Below, in pieces: positions 1 to 11,609 of a stretch of 64,000 nt of DNA. Position 1 is the stretch's first letter. Each line of letters starts with the position of its first letter. The notes below the pieces were generated by a model. It made no database searches and had not been told where the DNA came from. It saw only the letters and a list, made by a program, of their open reading frames with translations. The position numbers and the translations under genes were made by a program. The stretch is from Neocallimastix lanati (nom. inval.) (lineage: Eukaryota > Neocallimastigomycota > Neocallimastigomycetes > Neocallimastigales > Neocallimastigaceae): contig JACVTC010000135.1 of assembly GCA_016946835.1 (NCBI GenBank), positions 229,501 to 293,500 of the forward strand, in the 5' to 3' direction.

Positions 1-551
1 TCTAAATGTATAAAAAGAACAAAGTAGTACAATACTTTAGTTCTCTCTCTTTTTCTTACAACTTTATTATTATATTATTCTTTTGATATTTTCGAGTTTA
101 AATGATAAATTTAGATAGTTAAATTAAAATAAAATTAGTTCAAATAATTAAATTTAAATAGTTTAAATAATAAATTAGTATAGTTTAAATAATAAAGTTA
201 GAATAGATTAAATAATAAAAATAAAATAGTTTATTTTAAATAAAGTTAGAATTAAAAATAATTTAAGTTTTGTATTAAGTGTTTAAATTAAAAATAATTT
301 AAGTTTTGTATTAAGTGTTTAAAGGTTTTTAGTGTTTGGTTAATAGTTTTAATAATTATAGTTGTTAGTTAAATTATTTATATTAGGTTATATTAATTTT
401 GAATAATTTATTTTAGTTTAAATTGTTTAGTATTTAGATTTTTAAATTAGAATAATAGATTTGAATAATAGAATAGAATTTAAAATTTTCTTTAATTATT
501 AGAATATATTATTTTATGATAAAAATTCTTCAGTTCTGTACCAATAATTGT
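1..551. other. AT-rich flank with 36-bp tandem duplication
   Basis: No gene is visible. A 36-bp unit beginning aattaaaaataatttaag is present twice in direct tandem at about 250-285 and 286-321. The rest is low-complexity AT sequence. Confidence 0.6.
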
Positions 552-1022
552 AAGAAACTTAGATAAATTTATTATAAAATTTATCTATCTTTCTTATTTA
601 ATACATTAATTTAATACATTAAATTATTGTATTTATTTTAACCAATAATATTTAATTATTAATTTATATATATTTGATTCTCTTGAGTTCTCTTCGAGAA
701 ATCAAGAGTTATTATTTTAGAATTTTTATAATAAATAATAATTCAAATAAAATAATTAATTAAAAAACCAAAAACCTTTTAAATAAAACATATTTTATAA
801 ATATTTGTGTCTTTTATTCCTTTTGTGTTATTGTTTATTATAAACTTTCTATAATAAACTCTATCTTATATTTAAGTTAAGTATAATTATTTATTTATAT
901 TATTTTATATTTATTTAATTATATTTAATTTTATTTTCTCAAATTAATGTTAATTAGTAATAATTAGTGTTAATTTGTAGTTAAGAAATTATTTATAATT
1001 AATTTTATAAGTAATTTCTTAC
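552..1022 (+). repeat. Inverted gypsy LTR copy
   Basis: The segment starts TGTAAGAAACTT and ends near TAATTTCTTACA. Its terminal sequence resembles the minus-strand LTRs to the right. A block at about 672-714 (ctcttgagttctcttcgaga and the following bases) is the reverse complement of a block at 1288-1325 in the neighbouring LTR. It therefore looks like a shortened LTR of the same family in the opposite orientation, forming a large imperfect inverted repeat with the next copy. The exact ends are uncertain. Confidence 0.45.
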
Positions 1023-1866
1023 AATAATTCTATAACGAACTAACTCAAAATAGAATTATTAACTACAACTTAACGACTAATTCATTAAGTTGAGAAAATA
1101 AAATATAATAAATTTTTTTTACCTATAGAGTTTATTATAAAATTAATTATAATAATAACACGAAAGCAAAAGAAGAATTATTTGTATAAATTTGATTTTA
1201 AAATATGGTTTTTGAATAAAATATTTTATTAATTTATTAAAGTTAAAAATATAAAATTGTTACTATTATAACCATGTTTTTATAATAATAACTCTTGATT
1301 TCTCAAAGAGAACTCAAGAGCCTTATTTATATTTTTTTATGAAAATAAGGTTAAATAAGAAAGGGTTTTCTAATCTTAACAAATCTCTTATCTAGGAAAA
1401 GATTAGATAGAAAAACCTAGATAACTTTTCGATCGATATTTTATCCATATCGATTATCGCATTAATTAAGTAAAACCGATTACTTCTAAAAAGTAATTGG
1501 AAAAAATCTTAATTAACCGATTTTCCAATCTAATCTAATGATCAAAATAAAAGAATAAAATAATAAAAGATATTTCGATCATATAATTTATCCTTATATT
1601 AAAAATATAAAATTAAATAGTTAATAAAATACAGAATACATTATAAAATACAGAATACAATACAATACAATACAGAATACATTAGTTACAGTAGAGAAAT
1701 TAATATATTGTAAATATATTATTTAAAATTAATTAAATAAATTTTGTTAATGAATATTTAAAAATAAATTTAATAAATATTATATGTAATTAAATAAAGT
1801 TATAGTTATAATAACTTAACTAAGAAAATATAATTATTTGTTAACAAATAATTATAGATTCTTACA
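1023..1866 (-). repeat. Gypsy LTR copy (minus)
   Basis: On the minus strand it begins TGTAAGAATCTATAATT. It shares long blocks with the LTRs at 1881-2656 and 34687-35687, including aataactcttgatttctc, a conserved aaaagattag/aaaaaccta stretch and a TATcGATcat-like block. The left end is not clear, so the boundary with the inverted copy is approximate. Confidence 0.5.
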
Positions 1867-1880
1867 CTCCGCGAGAAAAA

Positions 1881-2656
1881 TGTAATAATTTCTATAAATT
1901 ATAGAAATTATTATTTATAATTAATATTATCTAAATTATTAATATTAAATAAAAATTAAAATAAAAATAAGAATTTAAAACTTATCTTTAAAATAGAGTT
2001 TATTATAAGAAAATATAATAGACTTTAAACATAAAAGGAGAAATAAAATATGTTTTTTATAAGAGCTTTATTAATCTATTTGATTATTAAATATTTTATT
2101 ATTTTTTTTTGATAAATTTTAAAATAATTATTTTATATTAATTGAAATTTTAATGTCTTTTATTGTTATTATATTTTTCTTAAAATAATAACTCTTGATT
2201 TTCTAAAGACGAAAATCAACAGCTATTTATATTTTTACAAAAGTAAATGGATTTTTCTAATCTTAACAATGATTCTTTCCTGAAAAAGATTAGAAGAAAA
2301 AACTGGAAAGATTTTTGAACAATAATCTACACTTATTGATCATCGTGTTATTAAATAAAACCAATTATAATTAATCGGAAAAACTTTAATAACCGATATT
2401 AATAACTAAAAGAATTAAAAAGAAAAAAGGATAAAAAAGAGAAGGATAAAATAATGCAGAAATTTTATTAAATACATTTTTTCTATGAAATAATACAGAA
2501 GTTATATTAAATACATTTTTTCATATAAAAATTAATACATTAATTGGTATAATTGTTTTTAAATGAAATAAATTTTTAAAGAATAATAATTATGAAATAA
2601 TTATTAATTAATAAGAAATAGAAATAAATTATAAAAATTTATATCAATTTCTTACA
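1881..2656 (-). repeat. 3' LTR of gypsy element 1
   Basis: Read on the minus strand, the repeat starts TGTAAGAAATTGAT immediately after a purine-rich stretch (AAGGAGGTGCAA) that follows the integrase coding end. It ends GAAATTATTACA. The TGTAA...TTACA ends are those of an LTR, giving about 776 bp. It shares internal blocks with the LTRs at 1023-1866 and 34687-35687. No intact matching 5' LTR was found upstream of gag near 6.7 kb. Confidence 0.65.
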
Positions 2657-2666
2657 TTGCACCTCC

Positions 2667-5370
2667 TTATGATGCATCCACTAGTTCCGGATTTCTTTTT
2701 GTATAAGGCTCCAATTGGGAAACATGAAATACCGGATGTAAATGTAGATTTTCTGGCAAGTCCAAACGGTAATTCATTCTCTCCCTCACTTCCAAAATTC
2801 TAAACAGCCCAAGATATTGTGAAGAAAGTTTTTTGGATGGCTCATTTGTAAAATAATATCTTTTTAGCCATACAAAATCATTTACTTTGAATGAAGGTCC
2901 TGTAGCTTTCTTCGAATCTCCAAACTTCTTAAAATTTTCTTTAGCTTTTTGTAAGTGTCTCGTCAATGCTTCGAAATGTGAGGACTAATCCCTGGTTAAA
3001 GCGGAAGCATTATCCTTTAGAAGAACAGGAGGCGACTCTATAGTGCAGGAAGGATTAAAGCCATGATTAGCAAAGAATGGTGATTTACCTATGGACTTAT
3101 GCAGGGAGTTGTTATAGGCCATTTCACATAAAGGATCATAATAACACCATTCATTTTGGGACGTTGAACAATAACATCGGAGATACTGCTCAATTACTGC
3201 ATTTGCACCCTCAATTTGTCCATTGGATTGTTAATGGTGAGCTGTGGCAAATCTTGGATTAGCGTTAATAGCAGAGCATAACGAAGTTCAAAATTCTGAT
3301 GAAAATTGAGAACCATGGTCCGAAACAATTATTTTAGGGAATCCATGGTAGCGAAAAACATTGAATAGAAGCATTTTGGCAGTCATATCAGCGGGGGGAA
3401 CATCAGAACAAGGGACAAGGTGAATCATTTTGGTCAGATGGTCAGCTACAACCATTAAACATGTACAATCTTGCGAGCTGAGAAGTGAAGTGATAAAATC
3501 AACGCCAATTATTTCCCAAAGTCTACTGGGAACCGGTAAAGGTTGTATTTTACCATATGGCTTGTGTCTTCGGAGCTTATTTCTTCCACAAACATCGCAC
3601 GAGGATATGTAATTCTTGATATCTTTTTTCATATTTGGCCACCAATAATTTCTTTTTAATTTTTCAAAAGTTTTATCTACTCCTTGGTGACCATTAGTTG
3701 GACCATCATGATACATTTTCAATACCTTGTCCTTGAGTGAAGAAGGGACAATTATTCGGTTCTGAAAATGTAGAACCCCTTCGATGATAGTAAAAAGCGA
3801 ACTTTTTACTTCAATTGACCTTGTTTTAATTTTATTGAGTGTATCCTTACAGTATGTGTCAGACTTCTGAGCTTCAATTAAGGCTTTTAAGTTGTCAGAA
3901 GGTGCACAACAAAATATCTCTTCATCTAACAGAGGATAACCTTCATTGGTCGAAATCTTGTTGACGTAATCAGGGCGTCTTGATAAAGAGTCAGGTTTAC
4001 CACTCTTAATACTGGAGCGAAATGAAATCCTATAAGTGACCTTTGAGAGAAAGAGACTCCATCTAATTTGTCTTTGGTTTAATTTTTGGGGTTGCTTAAA
4101 ATATAACAGATTTCTGTGGTCTGTGACTACTTGTACTGGAAATTTAGCACCTTCTAGGTGATGGCGCCAGGTTTCAAAAGCTACGATTATTGCAAGTAAT
4201 TCCTTGTCATAAATAGTATAATTGATTTCAGCAGAAGACAAGGACCTAGAGTAGAAAGCAACCGGATGGAGTTTATTGTCTTTGTTACTAATTTGAGATA
4301 AAACACAACCAACAGCGAAATTGCTAGAGTCCGTTTCTACAAAGAATTCTTTCTCTGGATCTGGATAAACTAGGATTTCTTCCGTCGTAAAAGCTTCTTT
4401 GAGTTTGTTGAAAGCATTGTCTGTCCTAACATCCCAAATGAAGGAAGAGTTCTTCTTCAAAAGCCGACGGAGAGGTTCAATGATCTCGGCAAAATTATTT
4501 ATAAACTTCCTATAGAAGTTACAAAGTCCTAGAAACCCTTGAAGTTCTTTAATATTTTTTGGGATAGGCCTGTCGATAACAGCTTTAACCTTATTCCTGT
4601 CCATTGAAAGACCATTTACAGACACCACAAACCCTAAAAAAATAGTTTCTTTAACATGAAAATCACATTTTTCCAATTTCACGTAAAGGCCATTTTTAAT
4701 TAGAAGCGACAATATTTTACGAACATGTTGAATATGTTTGTCCAAACTTTTTGAATAAATTATTATATCATCCAAGTATACTTGAACAAATATGCCAATT
4801 GCATCAGATAAAACATCCTGGATGAATCTTTGAAACATTGAGGGGGCATTTCTTAGGCCAAAGGGCATTACTAGGTATTCAAATTGGCCTAAAGGTGTTC
4901 TAAAAGCAGTTAAATATTCATGACCTTCTTTAACGCGGACAAGGTTATACGCAGATCGAAGGTCCATACGAGTGAATATTACTGTCTCCTTAAAATATTC
5001 AATCAAGTCAACCAATCATGGAATAGGGTAGCTATTCCTAATTGTAATAGAATTTAATTTCCTATAGTCAACGCAGAGTCGTAAGCTTCCATCTTGTTTT
5101 TTTACAAACAGGACAGGGGCACCAGCAGGTGATTTTGACTTCCTTATAAACCCCTTATCTAAATTTTCTTTTATATAGTTTTTAAGAGCTTCCATTTCGA
5201 CTATCGTAAGAGAGTACACAGGTCCATAATATAATTAACCACCAGGGACTAGGTCAATTGATATATCATATTCACGATGTGGAGGCAATTTGTCTGGCTC
5301 TTTCTTTTCAAATACAATTTTCAAATCTTGATAGTATATGTTGATAATTTCATCTTTATCAGTTCCATTT
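2667..5370 (-). pseudogene. Gypsy pol: RT, RNase H, integrase
   Basis: The longest intact piece (5015-3288, 575 residues) holds the reverse transcriptase with YLDD at residues 80-83. RNase H follows (VETDSSNFAVGCVLSQ, then YDKELLAI). The integrase zinc region is next (NGHQGVDKTFEKL, then SSCDVC), then the integrase core (GVDF, SDHGSQF). The RT N-terminus lies at 5219-5016 ([13 protein letters not shown]) and the integrase C-terminal part at 2966-2667 (HPVFHVSQLEPYTK). Internal stops sit where Trp or Gln is expected: TGA after SSEF, TAA in HH*QSNG and TAG in RD*SSH. The second gypsy copy at 35.7-38.2 kb reads Trp at two of these places. It encodes cDNA synthesis and integration but cannot be translated intact. 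Confidence 0.9.
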
Positions 5371-5389
5371 ATTAAAGCGGCGCAAATAT

Positions 5390-5880
5390 CTATATCAAAA
5401 GTTCGTCACCAGATATTGAGTATGTTTCTGTTTTATCTTTTGATACATTGTTGTTTTCGTTGTTTGGCAAAATTGCAGCAGTAACATCTTTAGAGTGAAA
5501 AATGAATTTATTCCCTTTTGCTGAAGGGCAGTGATTTCCGCAGTGGTTCTCTAAAAAGTAAATCTTGTTATTTTTGAAATCTACGTATGGCATATGAATA
5601 CTCAACCAATCTCTTCCAAGGATGGCTGATATTCCCTGAAGTTGTAAGGTAGCTACGTAGAATTCATAGCTTTCCTTGTGGTCCATGAAGGCAAGGCTTA
5701 ATTTCTTCGTTACTTGTCTTATATTCATACTTTTGTTGTTCGGTAACTGAATGTTCAATGGTGAAGACTAGGTAGATATTTGAATTCTGTGGCGTTTACA
5801 AAGTCTCTACAGATGTAACTTCTTACAGAACCAGAATCAATAAGGATGCTAATCTTCTGAATTCAATAGTAAAGAAAGCT
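5390..5880 (-). pseudogene. Gypsy retropepsin fragment
   Basis: A short frame at 5880-5760 reads ILIDSGSVRSYICRDF. This contains the DSG active-site motif of retroviral-type aspartic proteases. After a stop the frame resumes at 5758-5390 with GISAILGRDWLSIHMPYVDF, where ILGRDW is the conserved C-terminal strand of gypsy proteases. The gene would have cut the Gag-Pol polyprotein. It is frameshifted relative to gag and pol. Confidence 0.75.
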
Positions 5881-6287
5881 GCCTTTCCGAGGTGAAGCTG
5901 TTTAAGGTTCAAAAGTTCTTCAATTAAAACAAACCTTTGTTCTTTTGTATCTCCAAAATTTTCTAACAATAACCTCTTAAATTCCTCATAGGTGAGAGAA
6001 TTAAGTGTTCCATCAGCCTTGAGAGATAATCCCCAATTTTTAGCTAGTCCATAAAGTTTGCTGATAACGAAAGCGTTTCTAAAGTCGTCACTTGGGAACG
6101 AATTAGCATGTTCATCAAAGAACAATTCACACTGTTTCGTTAGTTCGTTTAGATTAAGCTTTGTGTTGTCTTCATTGCGGGCCAACACACCGTTAGGTGA
6201 AAAAAATGTGGGAATAAATTCGGTAATTGCAGAAATTAATTTTGACGCTTCAGCTTCCTTAGTAGCTTCCATACTGATTGAATTCAT
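5823..6287 (-). pseudogene. Gypsy gag fragment, C-terminus deleted
   Basis: An open frame of 154 residues starting MNSISMEATKEAEA resembles Ty3/gypsy capsid (FRNAFVISKLYGLAKNWG, then LRLLLENFGD-like and ELLNLKQ segments). It stops abruptly at 5823. The zinc knuckle expected at the end of gag is absent, and the protease begins in another frame within 60 bases. This suggests an internal deletion that removed the gag C-terminus. Confidence 0.7.
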
Positions 6288-6429
6288 TAAAATACTAAAT
6301 AGACTTTTTTAATATAATAGATCTTTTAAATATCTTTAATATATCTTTAAAATATGTATATAATTGTTAAATACAAATTATTTATATTAATAATAGAAAT
6401 TTATAAATTCGGAGTCTAGAAGGACACTT

Positions 6430-6710
6430 CCAATATTTTAACAAAAATGAGAATTTCCTACCAATTTTCCAGAAGCCCCTGAGTTTGAGTGATAGTATCC
6501 GCTATACGACCAGCTTGCCTATTAATGGTGTCTTGTTGCCGCGCGCACCACGATTACAATCTGTTTACCATTAAAACAGACCAGTTCAGAGCCTCACGCA
6601 CAGCTTGTCGTGAAGGGTAAACTTAATCCGGAAATCACTCAGTTACAAGACTCAGGCTACTCCTGCTTCTAAAGTTCGTACTAATTCTCATTATATTGTT
6701 TATTTTGGAA
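6430..6710 (-). other. Less AT-rich island, possible decayed coding
   Basis: This short island is clearly richer in G and C than its surroundings. One minus-strand frame reads coherently between stops (VYPSRQAVREALNW, then QQDTINRQAGRIADTITQTQ). It lies just upstream of gag, so it may be the gag N-terminus or leader of gypsy element 1. I do not recognise the protein and see no tRNA in it. Confidence 0.35.
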
Positions 6711-7139
6711 ATAACTACTAGAATCCTAAATTATAAATTAATATTAAATATAAAAAATTTAATTGTTAGTATAATTTATAGTATATAATTTACGTATTTA
6801 TTATTATTGTTATTGTTATAATTATTTTATTTAATAATATAATTTTACTGTCTACTAGTATATACAATTTAATTTATATAATTATAATTTACTATTAAAT
6901 TTTTTTTTTTTTTTATAATATTATTTATTTAACTGATTGGAAAAAATAATTTTTTTTTTTTAATATTATTTATTTATTTATTTGATCCGAAAAAATAATT
7001 TTTTTTTTTACTTTTGTACTACAATATCATAATACAATTAACTAATTATCTAGAAGAGTTATTATTGTAATAATTCTATAATATGTAGAAATTATTACAA
7101 AAAAACGCCTTCTAAAGTGATTATCATTAACAAAAGAAA
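6711..7139. other. AT-rich spacer
   Basis: AT-rich spacer with three runs of T (near 6900, 6950 and 7000), separated by related ttatttatttgat-like units. No gene or RNA is visible. Confidence 0.5.
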
Positions 7140-7159
7140 AATTTTGAAAGAAAAATTAA

Positions 7160-9036
7160 AAATGGATTAGAATTTAAAATCAAAAATCTCAAAAATTTTA
7201 GAGAAAGGAAAAACACAAAATAATGAAACATCAAAAACTACTCCAAAATACATTGCAATTGTTAATTCTAATTATTTATTAAAAAAAAGGAAGAGAGAGA
7301 GTGACTATTGTACAGATCATAATATTTATAAGAAACAAAGAATTAAACAATTAATTAATTTAGAAAGACAAACATTAAACAATAATCACATTCTTATAAA
7401 ACAAATTGATAATTTTAACAAATCAAATGAAAATGTTAATATTGAAAATGAAACAAATCAAACAAGCAATGAAATAAATAAACAAATAAATAGTATTGAT
7501 TTAGATACTCCACAAGCATTCCAAGAAGCAGTAACTAGTGATGAAAAGGATAAATGGATAGAAGCAATATTAAACGAACTTGAAAGCCTCTACAACAACG
7601 AAACCATGTCCTTAGTAAAAAAGCTACCTGAAGAAAGAAAACCTATTGAATATAAATGAGTATTCACAAAAAAATATAACGATAAAGGAGAAATTGAAAA
7701 ATACAAGGCTAGACTAGTGATCAAAGGATTTAAACAAATTGAAGGAATTGATTATGACAAGACATACTCTCCCACGTTATCTATTGAAAGCATGCGTTTA
7801 GTCATTGCAATAGCTTCATTATATAAATGGAATATCAAACAATTAGACATTAAAGCTGCATATCTAAATGGTCCTCTTAATGAAAAAATCTATATGACAG
7901 TTCCAGAAGGAGATCCAAACTACAAAAACGGTTTTTGGAAACTGAACAAGGCTTTATATGGATTGAAACAAGCAGGAAGAATGTGAAATATAACAATCTC
8001 TAATTTTCTGAAGAATATAGGTTTTACTCAACTAAAAAGTGAACAATGTTAATTTTCAAAATCAAACTCTCAAAAAGAAACTACTTGCATTGTTGCATTA
8101 TATGTAGATGATATGCTTATTACAAGCTTAAATAATGAAATAAACTCCACTGTTGAACTAATTAAAAATAAATTTAAAATATCAAAATGTAGTTCTGTAA
8201 ATCATATACTTGGAATAACTGTCGAACCTACTGAATATGGATATAATATTTCACAAAAGAAATATATTAACGATATTTTAAAAAGATTCAAAATAAATGA
8301 AAATCAAAAATCCTCTACTCCTTATATAGATGAAAATTTCAAAGAAATTAACAATGAACCATTCGATAGTAGTATCTATCAAAGCGCAGTAGGCTCTCTC
8401 ATACATTTAGCAAAATGCACAAGACCTGATATTGCTTGTGCAGTAAACAAAGCATCAAGAAAAAATAAAAACCCAAATATGACTGATTGGGAAAAGGTAT
8501 TACAAATATTTAAATATATTAACCAAATCAAAGATTATTATTTACAATATAAAAGAGATGGAAATCTTAAAGGTTATACCGACTCCAACTTCGCTGGAGA
8601 TATAACGAATAGTAAATTGACATCTGGAAATATCTACTTCCTAGCTTCAGGATCAGTTTTATGGATGTCAAGACAACAATGTGTCTCAAGATCCACTGCC
8701 GAAACAGAATATGTTGCATTATCAGAAGCCGTTGCAAATGGCCTATGGTTAAAAAATATTCTTGAAAAACTATTTAATAAAAATTCAAAATAAATCTCTA
8801 TGGTGACAATAAAGTTAGTCTATATTCCGCCGAAAATTTCGCTATTGGAAAAAGACTGAGACAAATACGTGTAAGTTACCATTTCTTCAAGGAACATGTT
8901 GAAAATAATAATGCTAATTTACAACATATCAAATCCGAAGACAAATTTGCCGATGTACTCACAAAAGATGTCAATGGAAATAAAATGTTATTCTTCACAA
9001 ACAAAATTTTCAAGAAAACCTTGTTTAGGGGGGAAT
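7160..9036 (+). pseudogene. Ty1/copia pol: RT and RNase H
   Basis: One plus-strand frame runs from about 7160 to 8793. It has a coil-rich linker, then the copia RT signatures TPQAFQEAV, YKARLVIKGFKQ, LDIKAAYLNGPL, LNKALYGLKQAG and LYVDDML (catalytic YVDD). RNase H signatures follow: GYTDSNFAGD, then SRSTAETEYVALSEA. Only three stops break it. Two are TGA at conserved Trp positions (7657 and 7984). The third is TAA in EQC*FS. A frameshift near 8790 leads to the C-terminal tail (LYGDNKVSL, FADVLTKD), ending at the polypurine tract. It would have copied the element's RNA into DNA, but is inactive. Protease and integrase are not found upstream. Confidence 0.9.
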
Positions 9037-9254
9037 GTTAAAATATTCACATTTTATTTTATATTTTTATATTATTATTATTATACTTTTATATTCTTAT
9101 ATTATTATCAATAGTATATTCTTATCTTATATTAATATTTTATTATTATATTTTTATGTTAAATAATGATAATGTATTTTTAATTATTAATTTTTAATAT
9201 ATTAATACATAATAATAAATAATAGTTATAATTTAAAATTTTATTATTATTTCT
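9037..9254 (+). repeat. Copia 3' LTR, truncated
   Basis: The pol tail ends in the polypurine tract aggggggaa (about 9028-9036). This is directly followed by TGTTAAAATATTCAC, a copia-type LTR start. The LTR merges into gypsy sequence near 9255 and its 3' end is not recognisable. Confidence 0.6.
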
Positions 9255-10140
9255 TATATCACTCTTGAATATCATCTTGGTAAGATAGTAGGTTCTGATA
9301 TAGGTTTTGATACTTTCTAGAACCTAGAGTGTAAATAATAGTTTTGTTACTTGTTGGCGCAGGCATTAAGCTCTTCGGTAACTTTTAGAATGGTTCAAAG
9401 GCACTAACATGATGAACTTGATGCTTATTAATGAATGAAAAACGACTAATATCTAAGGGGTAGTTTTTCTTTTCTTCATCGACACTGATTACCTTGAAAG
9501 GTCCGAACTTTCTGGTAGATAATTTGTAGAGAGGCAACTTATCTTGGTTCAATCATACTTTTTCTAAAAACCTATATCTTGGGTTGTTAACTATACGTCC
9601 TTTATTCATATTGTCTAATTATTTTGCTTGGGAAAATTCTATGATATGTTATAGGTTAACTAAATTATTTTTAAAACTATCAATTATCTTTGCTTCACCT
9701 AAAAAATGAACTATATCGATTGTCAGGTAATTATATAAAGTGAGGATTGGGGATTGATGGATAGAGTTGTTATAGCAGAACTCTTCTAAGAACAAATATT
9801 CCAACCAGCTTTCGTCATCATAAGTACTAATAAGCCCTTTAAATAAATTTTGATATAGGCATTAATCTTTTACATTTGACCTACAGTCTGGTGATGATTG
9901 GTCGTTTTAGGTTAATTTCTCAAGCCTTACTTATGAATTGTGTTCCTCAATCAGTTGTTATCTCTTTAGGGAATCCATTTAATCTATAAATATCTCTAAG
10001 GAACACTTTAGAAGACTCAATTGCGCTTGGTCCATGTAAGTATGTTCTACTAAATTGCAATCTTACTAAAATTTAATTATTTCCTAATACTTATATCCGT
10101 GGGTTAGGTTATAATGACCTTGAGAGGTTGTTGTATTTCA
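9255..10140 (-). pseudogene. Gypsy family 2 integrase remnant
   Basis: Minus-strand translation gives the integrase core (FLRDIYRLNGFPKEITTD, then GTQFISKA). It continues into the C-terminal part (RIVNNPRYRFLEKV, LNQDKLPLYKLSTRKFGPFK, HQVHHVSAFEPF). Stops occur at expected Arg (CGA to TGA) and Trp codons. In orientation and order it continues the pol remnant at 12810-14700, so the two are probably one element split by 2.7 kb of other sequence. Confidence 0.75.
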
Positions 10141-11600
10141 GAAAGTGGCTTATAAATAAAATTTTAATTCCTAATTTAATTCCCTGCATTTTTTTCTTTT
10201 TTAAATAATTATAAATTAATAGGTAAATAAAAATAGAAATAAATACAAAGGGGTTAATTATTTTTCTTTTTTTTTTTAATCATCAATAAAAATTTTTAAA
10301 TAAAAACATTATTTATAATATAAACGTTATTTTTACCAAAAGTACTAGAATTTTTTTTTCAAATATTATTTTTTATTATTTTAATAAAAATTCTATAATA
10401 ACTCTATAATGCTAAAAAATATCTATAAGTTTAACAATGTTATATATTATTGTATCATAAGATATTGAAATATTTTTTTAGAATTAAATATTATTATTTC
10501 ATTATTTGATTGTTTATTAAAAATTTAAATATTATTATATAATAATAAAAAAATAATTTAAGTCACACTTATATCAATGGTTTATTAAAGTACGCCTTAT
10601 TTTATATAAAGCCACATTCTGAAATGTAGCATTATGAAATGTACCACATTCCCTCACTTCAAAAAGATATTAGGAATTGGTGATGCATTCTAAGAAAGCG
10701 TACTTGAAAAAATACTCAGCAATAATATGCATGTAAGCGAACCAATGCTGAACTCTCATTGAGGCTTACGTTGAAATGTATGAATACCTCAATATTTCTA
10801 CAGACCTAGGGAGGTTGAAACCAAATGCAATACACCTAAAATTTAAAAAAAACCAAAACACTAATAATACCTAATAGTAATTAAATAAAATAATAAAATA
10901 ACCTTATAATAAAATAATATTACATGTAAGGAAATCATATAATTTTTTTAAATTCAAGAAAACGTGATATTGCTTTGGGTTTGTTTTATCGGTTTTATTA
11001 GAAATATGAGCATGAATCAATATAGAAAAACAACGTCAAAAACATGCTTGATTATCACAATTTATAAAAATTTTTAAAGGTAGAAATTTATGAAATTTAG
11101 AAAAATTTTACCTAATAATTTCCTAAATAAATTTACAATGGTTATAGGTTGAAATATTGTGAAATTTGAAATATAATTGATGAATTCTATCGGATTGGAG
11201 TCACTCCAAATTTATCACATATTTTGAAAAAAGCTTCCAAAATTTTAGGAAATTTACTTTTGAGAAGAACGTTTAATTTTTATGGTTGAATCCCATACAA
11301 ACAGCAAGCTTTATGAGTGGATAAATAATTTAATTTATTTATAATTAATATGTAATTTATATATTCATAAAATCATTATAACAAAAACACAAATAATCAG
11401 TTCTTATTTTTTTGATTTTATTTATTTGAATCAATATTTTCATTAATTCTATCTCGAATTTCCAATACTTTTTCTTTCATTTGAATTTGGTATTTGTGAA
11501 TTATCAATGATAATTCAAATGTTTTTATATGAACTTTAAAAAAATAATAAAAAACTCAATAAAAACAATAATAATATAAATTACTTAAATCTCACTAAAA
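10141..11600. other. AT-rich spacer with unknown remnants
   Basis: No gene is recognised. A short minus-strand frame at about 11420-11535 reads QMKEKVLEIRDRINENID and could be the coil-like end of a decayed gene. The repeat at 10680-10830 is listed separately. Confidence 0.4.
10680..10830 (+). repeat. Unknown two-copy repeat, copy 1
   Basis: This stretch resembles 21670-21790 (shared pieces such as cttgaaaaaatactcagc versus ctagaaaaattctcaaca, and caatgctgaac). Both are less AT-rich than their flanks. Both contain a short frame with similar spacing (EMYEYLNISTD here, EV*DYFDIITAPEG there). The protein is unrecognised; it may be the gag or a structural gene of a repeat family. Confidence 0.35.
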
Positions 11601-11609
11601 AAAAGAAAA

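Larger units (their letters stand above)
2657..6710 (-). mobile_element. Ty3/gypsy retrotransposon 1, decayed
   Basis: On the minus strand the order is gag, retropepsin, reverse transcriptase, RNase H, integrase, polypurine tract and LTR. This is the Ty3/gypsy order, with integrase after RNase H. The reading frames are broken by stops and at least two frameshifts, and gag runs into protease with material missing. The element is therefore an inactive relic. Its closest relative in the window is the element at 35.7-38.2 kb. Confidence 0.9.

Noticed and set aside
3077-3612. Plus-strand frames of 60-61 residues
   Set aside because: Opposite-strand shadows of the gypsy integrase, which is well supported on the minus strand.
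6430-6710. Possible tRNA or structured RNA in the less AT-rich island
   Set aside because: No tRNA arms or GTTCRA-type T-loop could be found. A decayed coding frame fits better.
7657-7986. UGA at conserved Trp positions as evidence for a variant genetic code
   Set aside because: TAG and TAA also occur at Trp and Gln positions, Trp is encoded by TGG elsewhere in the same frames, and the intact genes need no reassignment. Decay is simpler.
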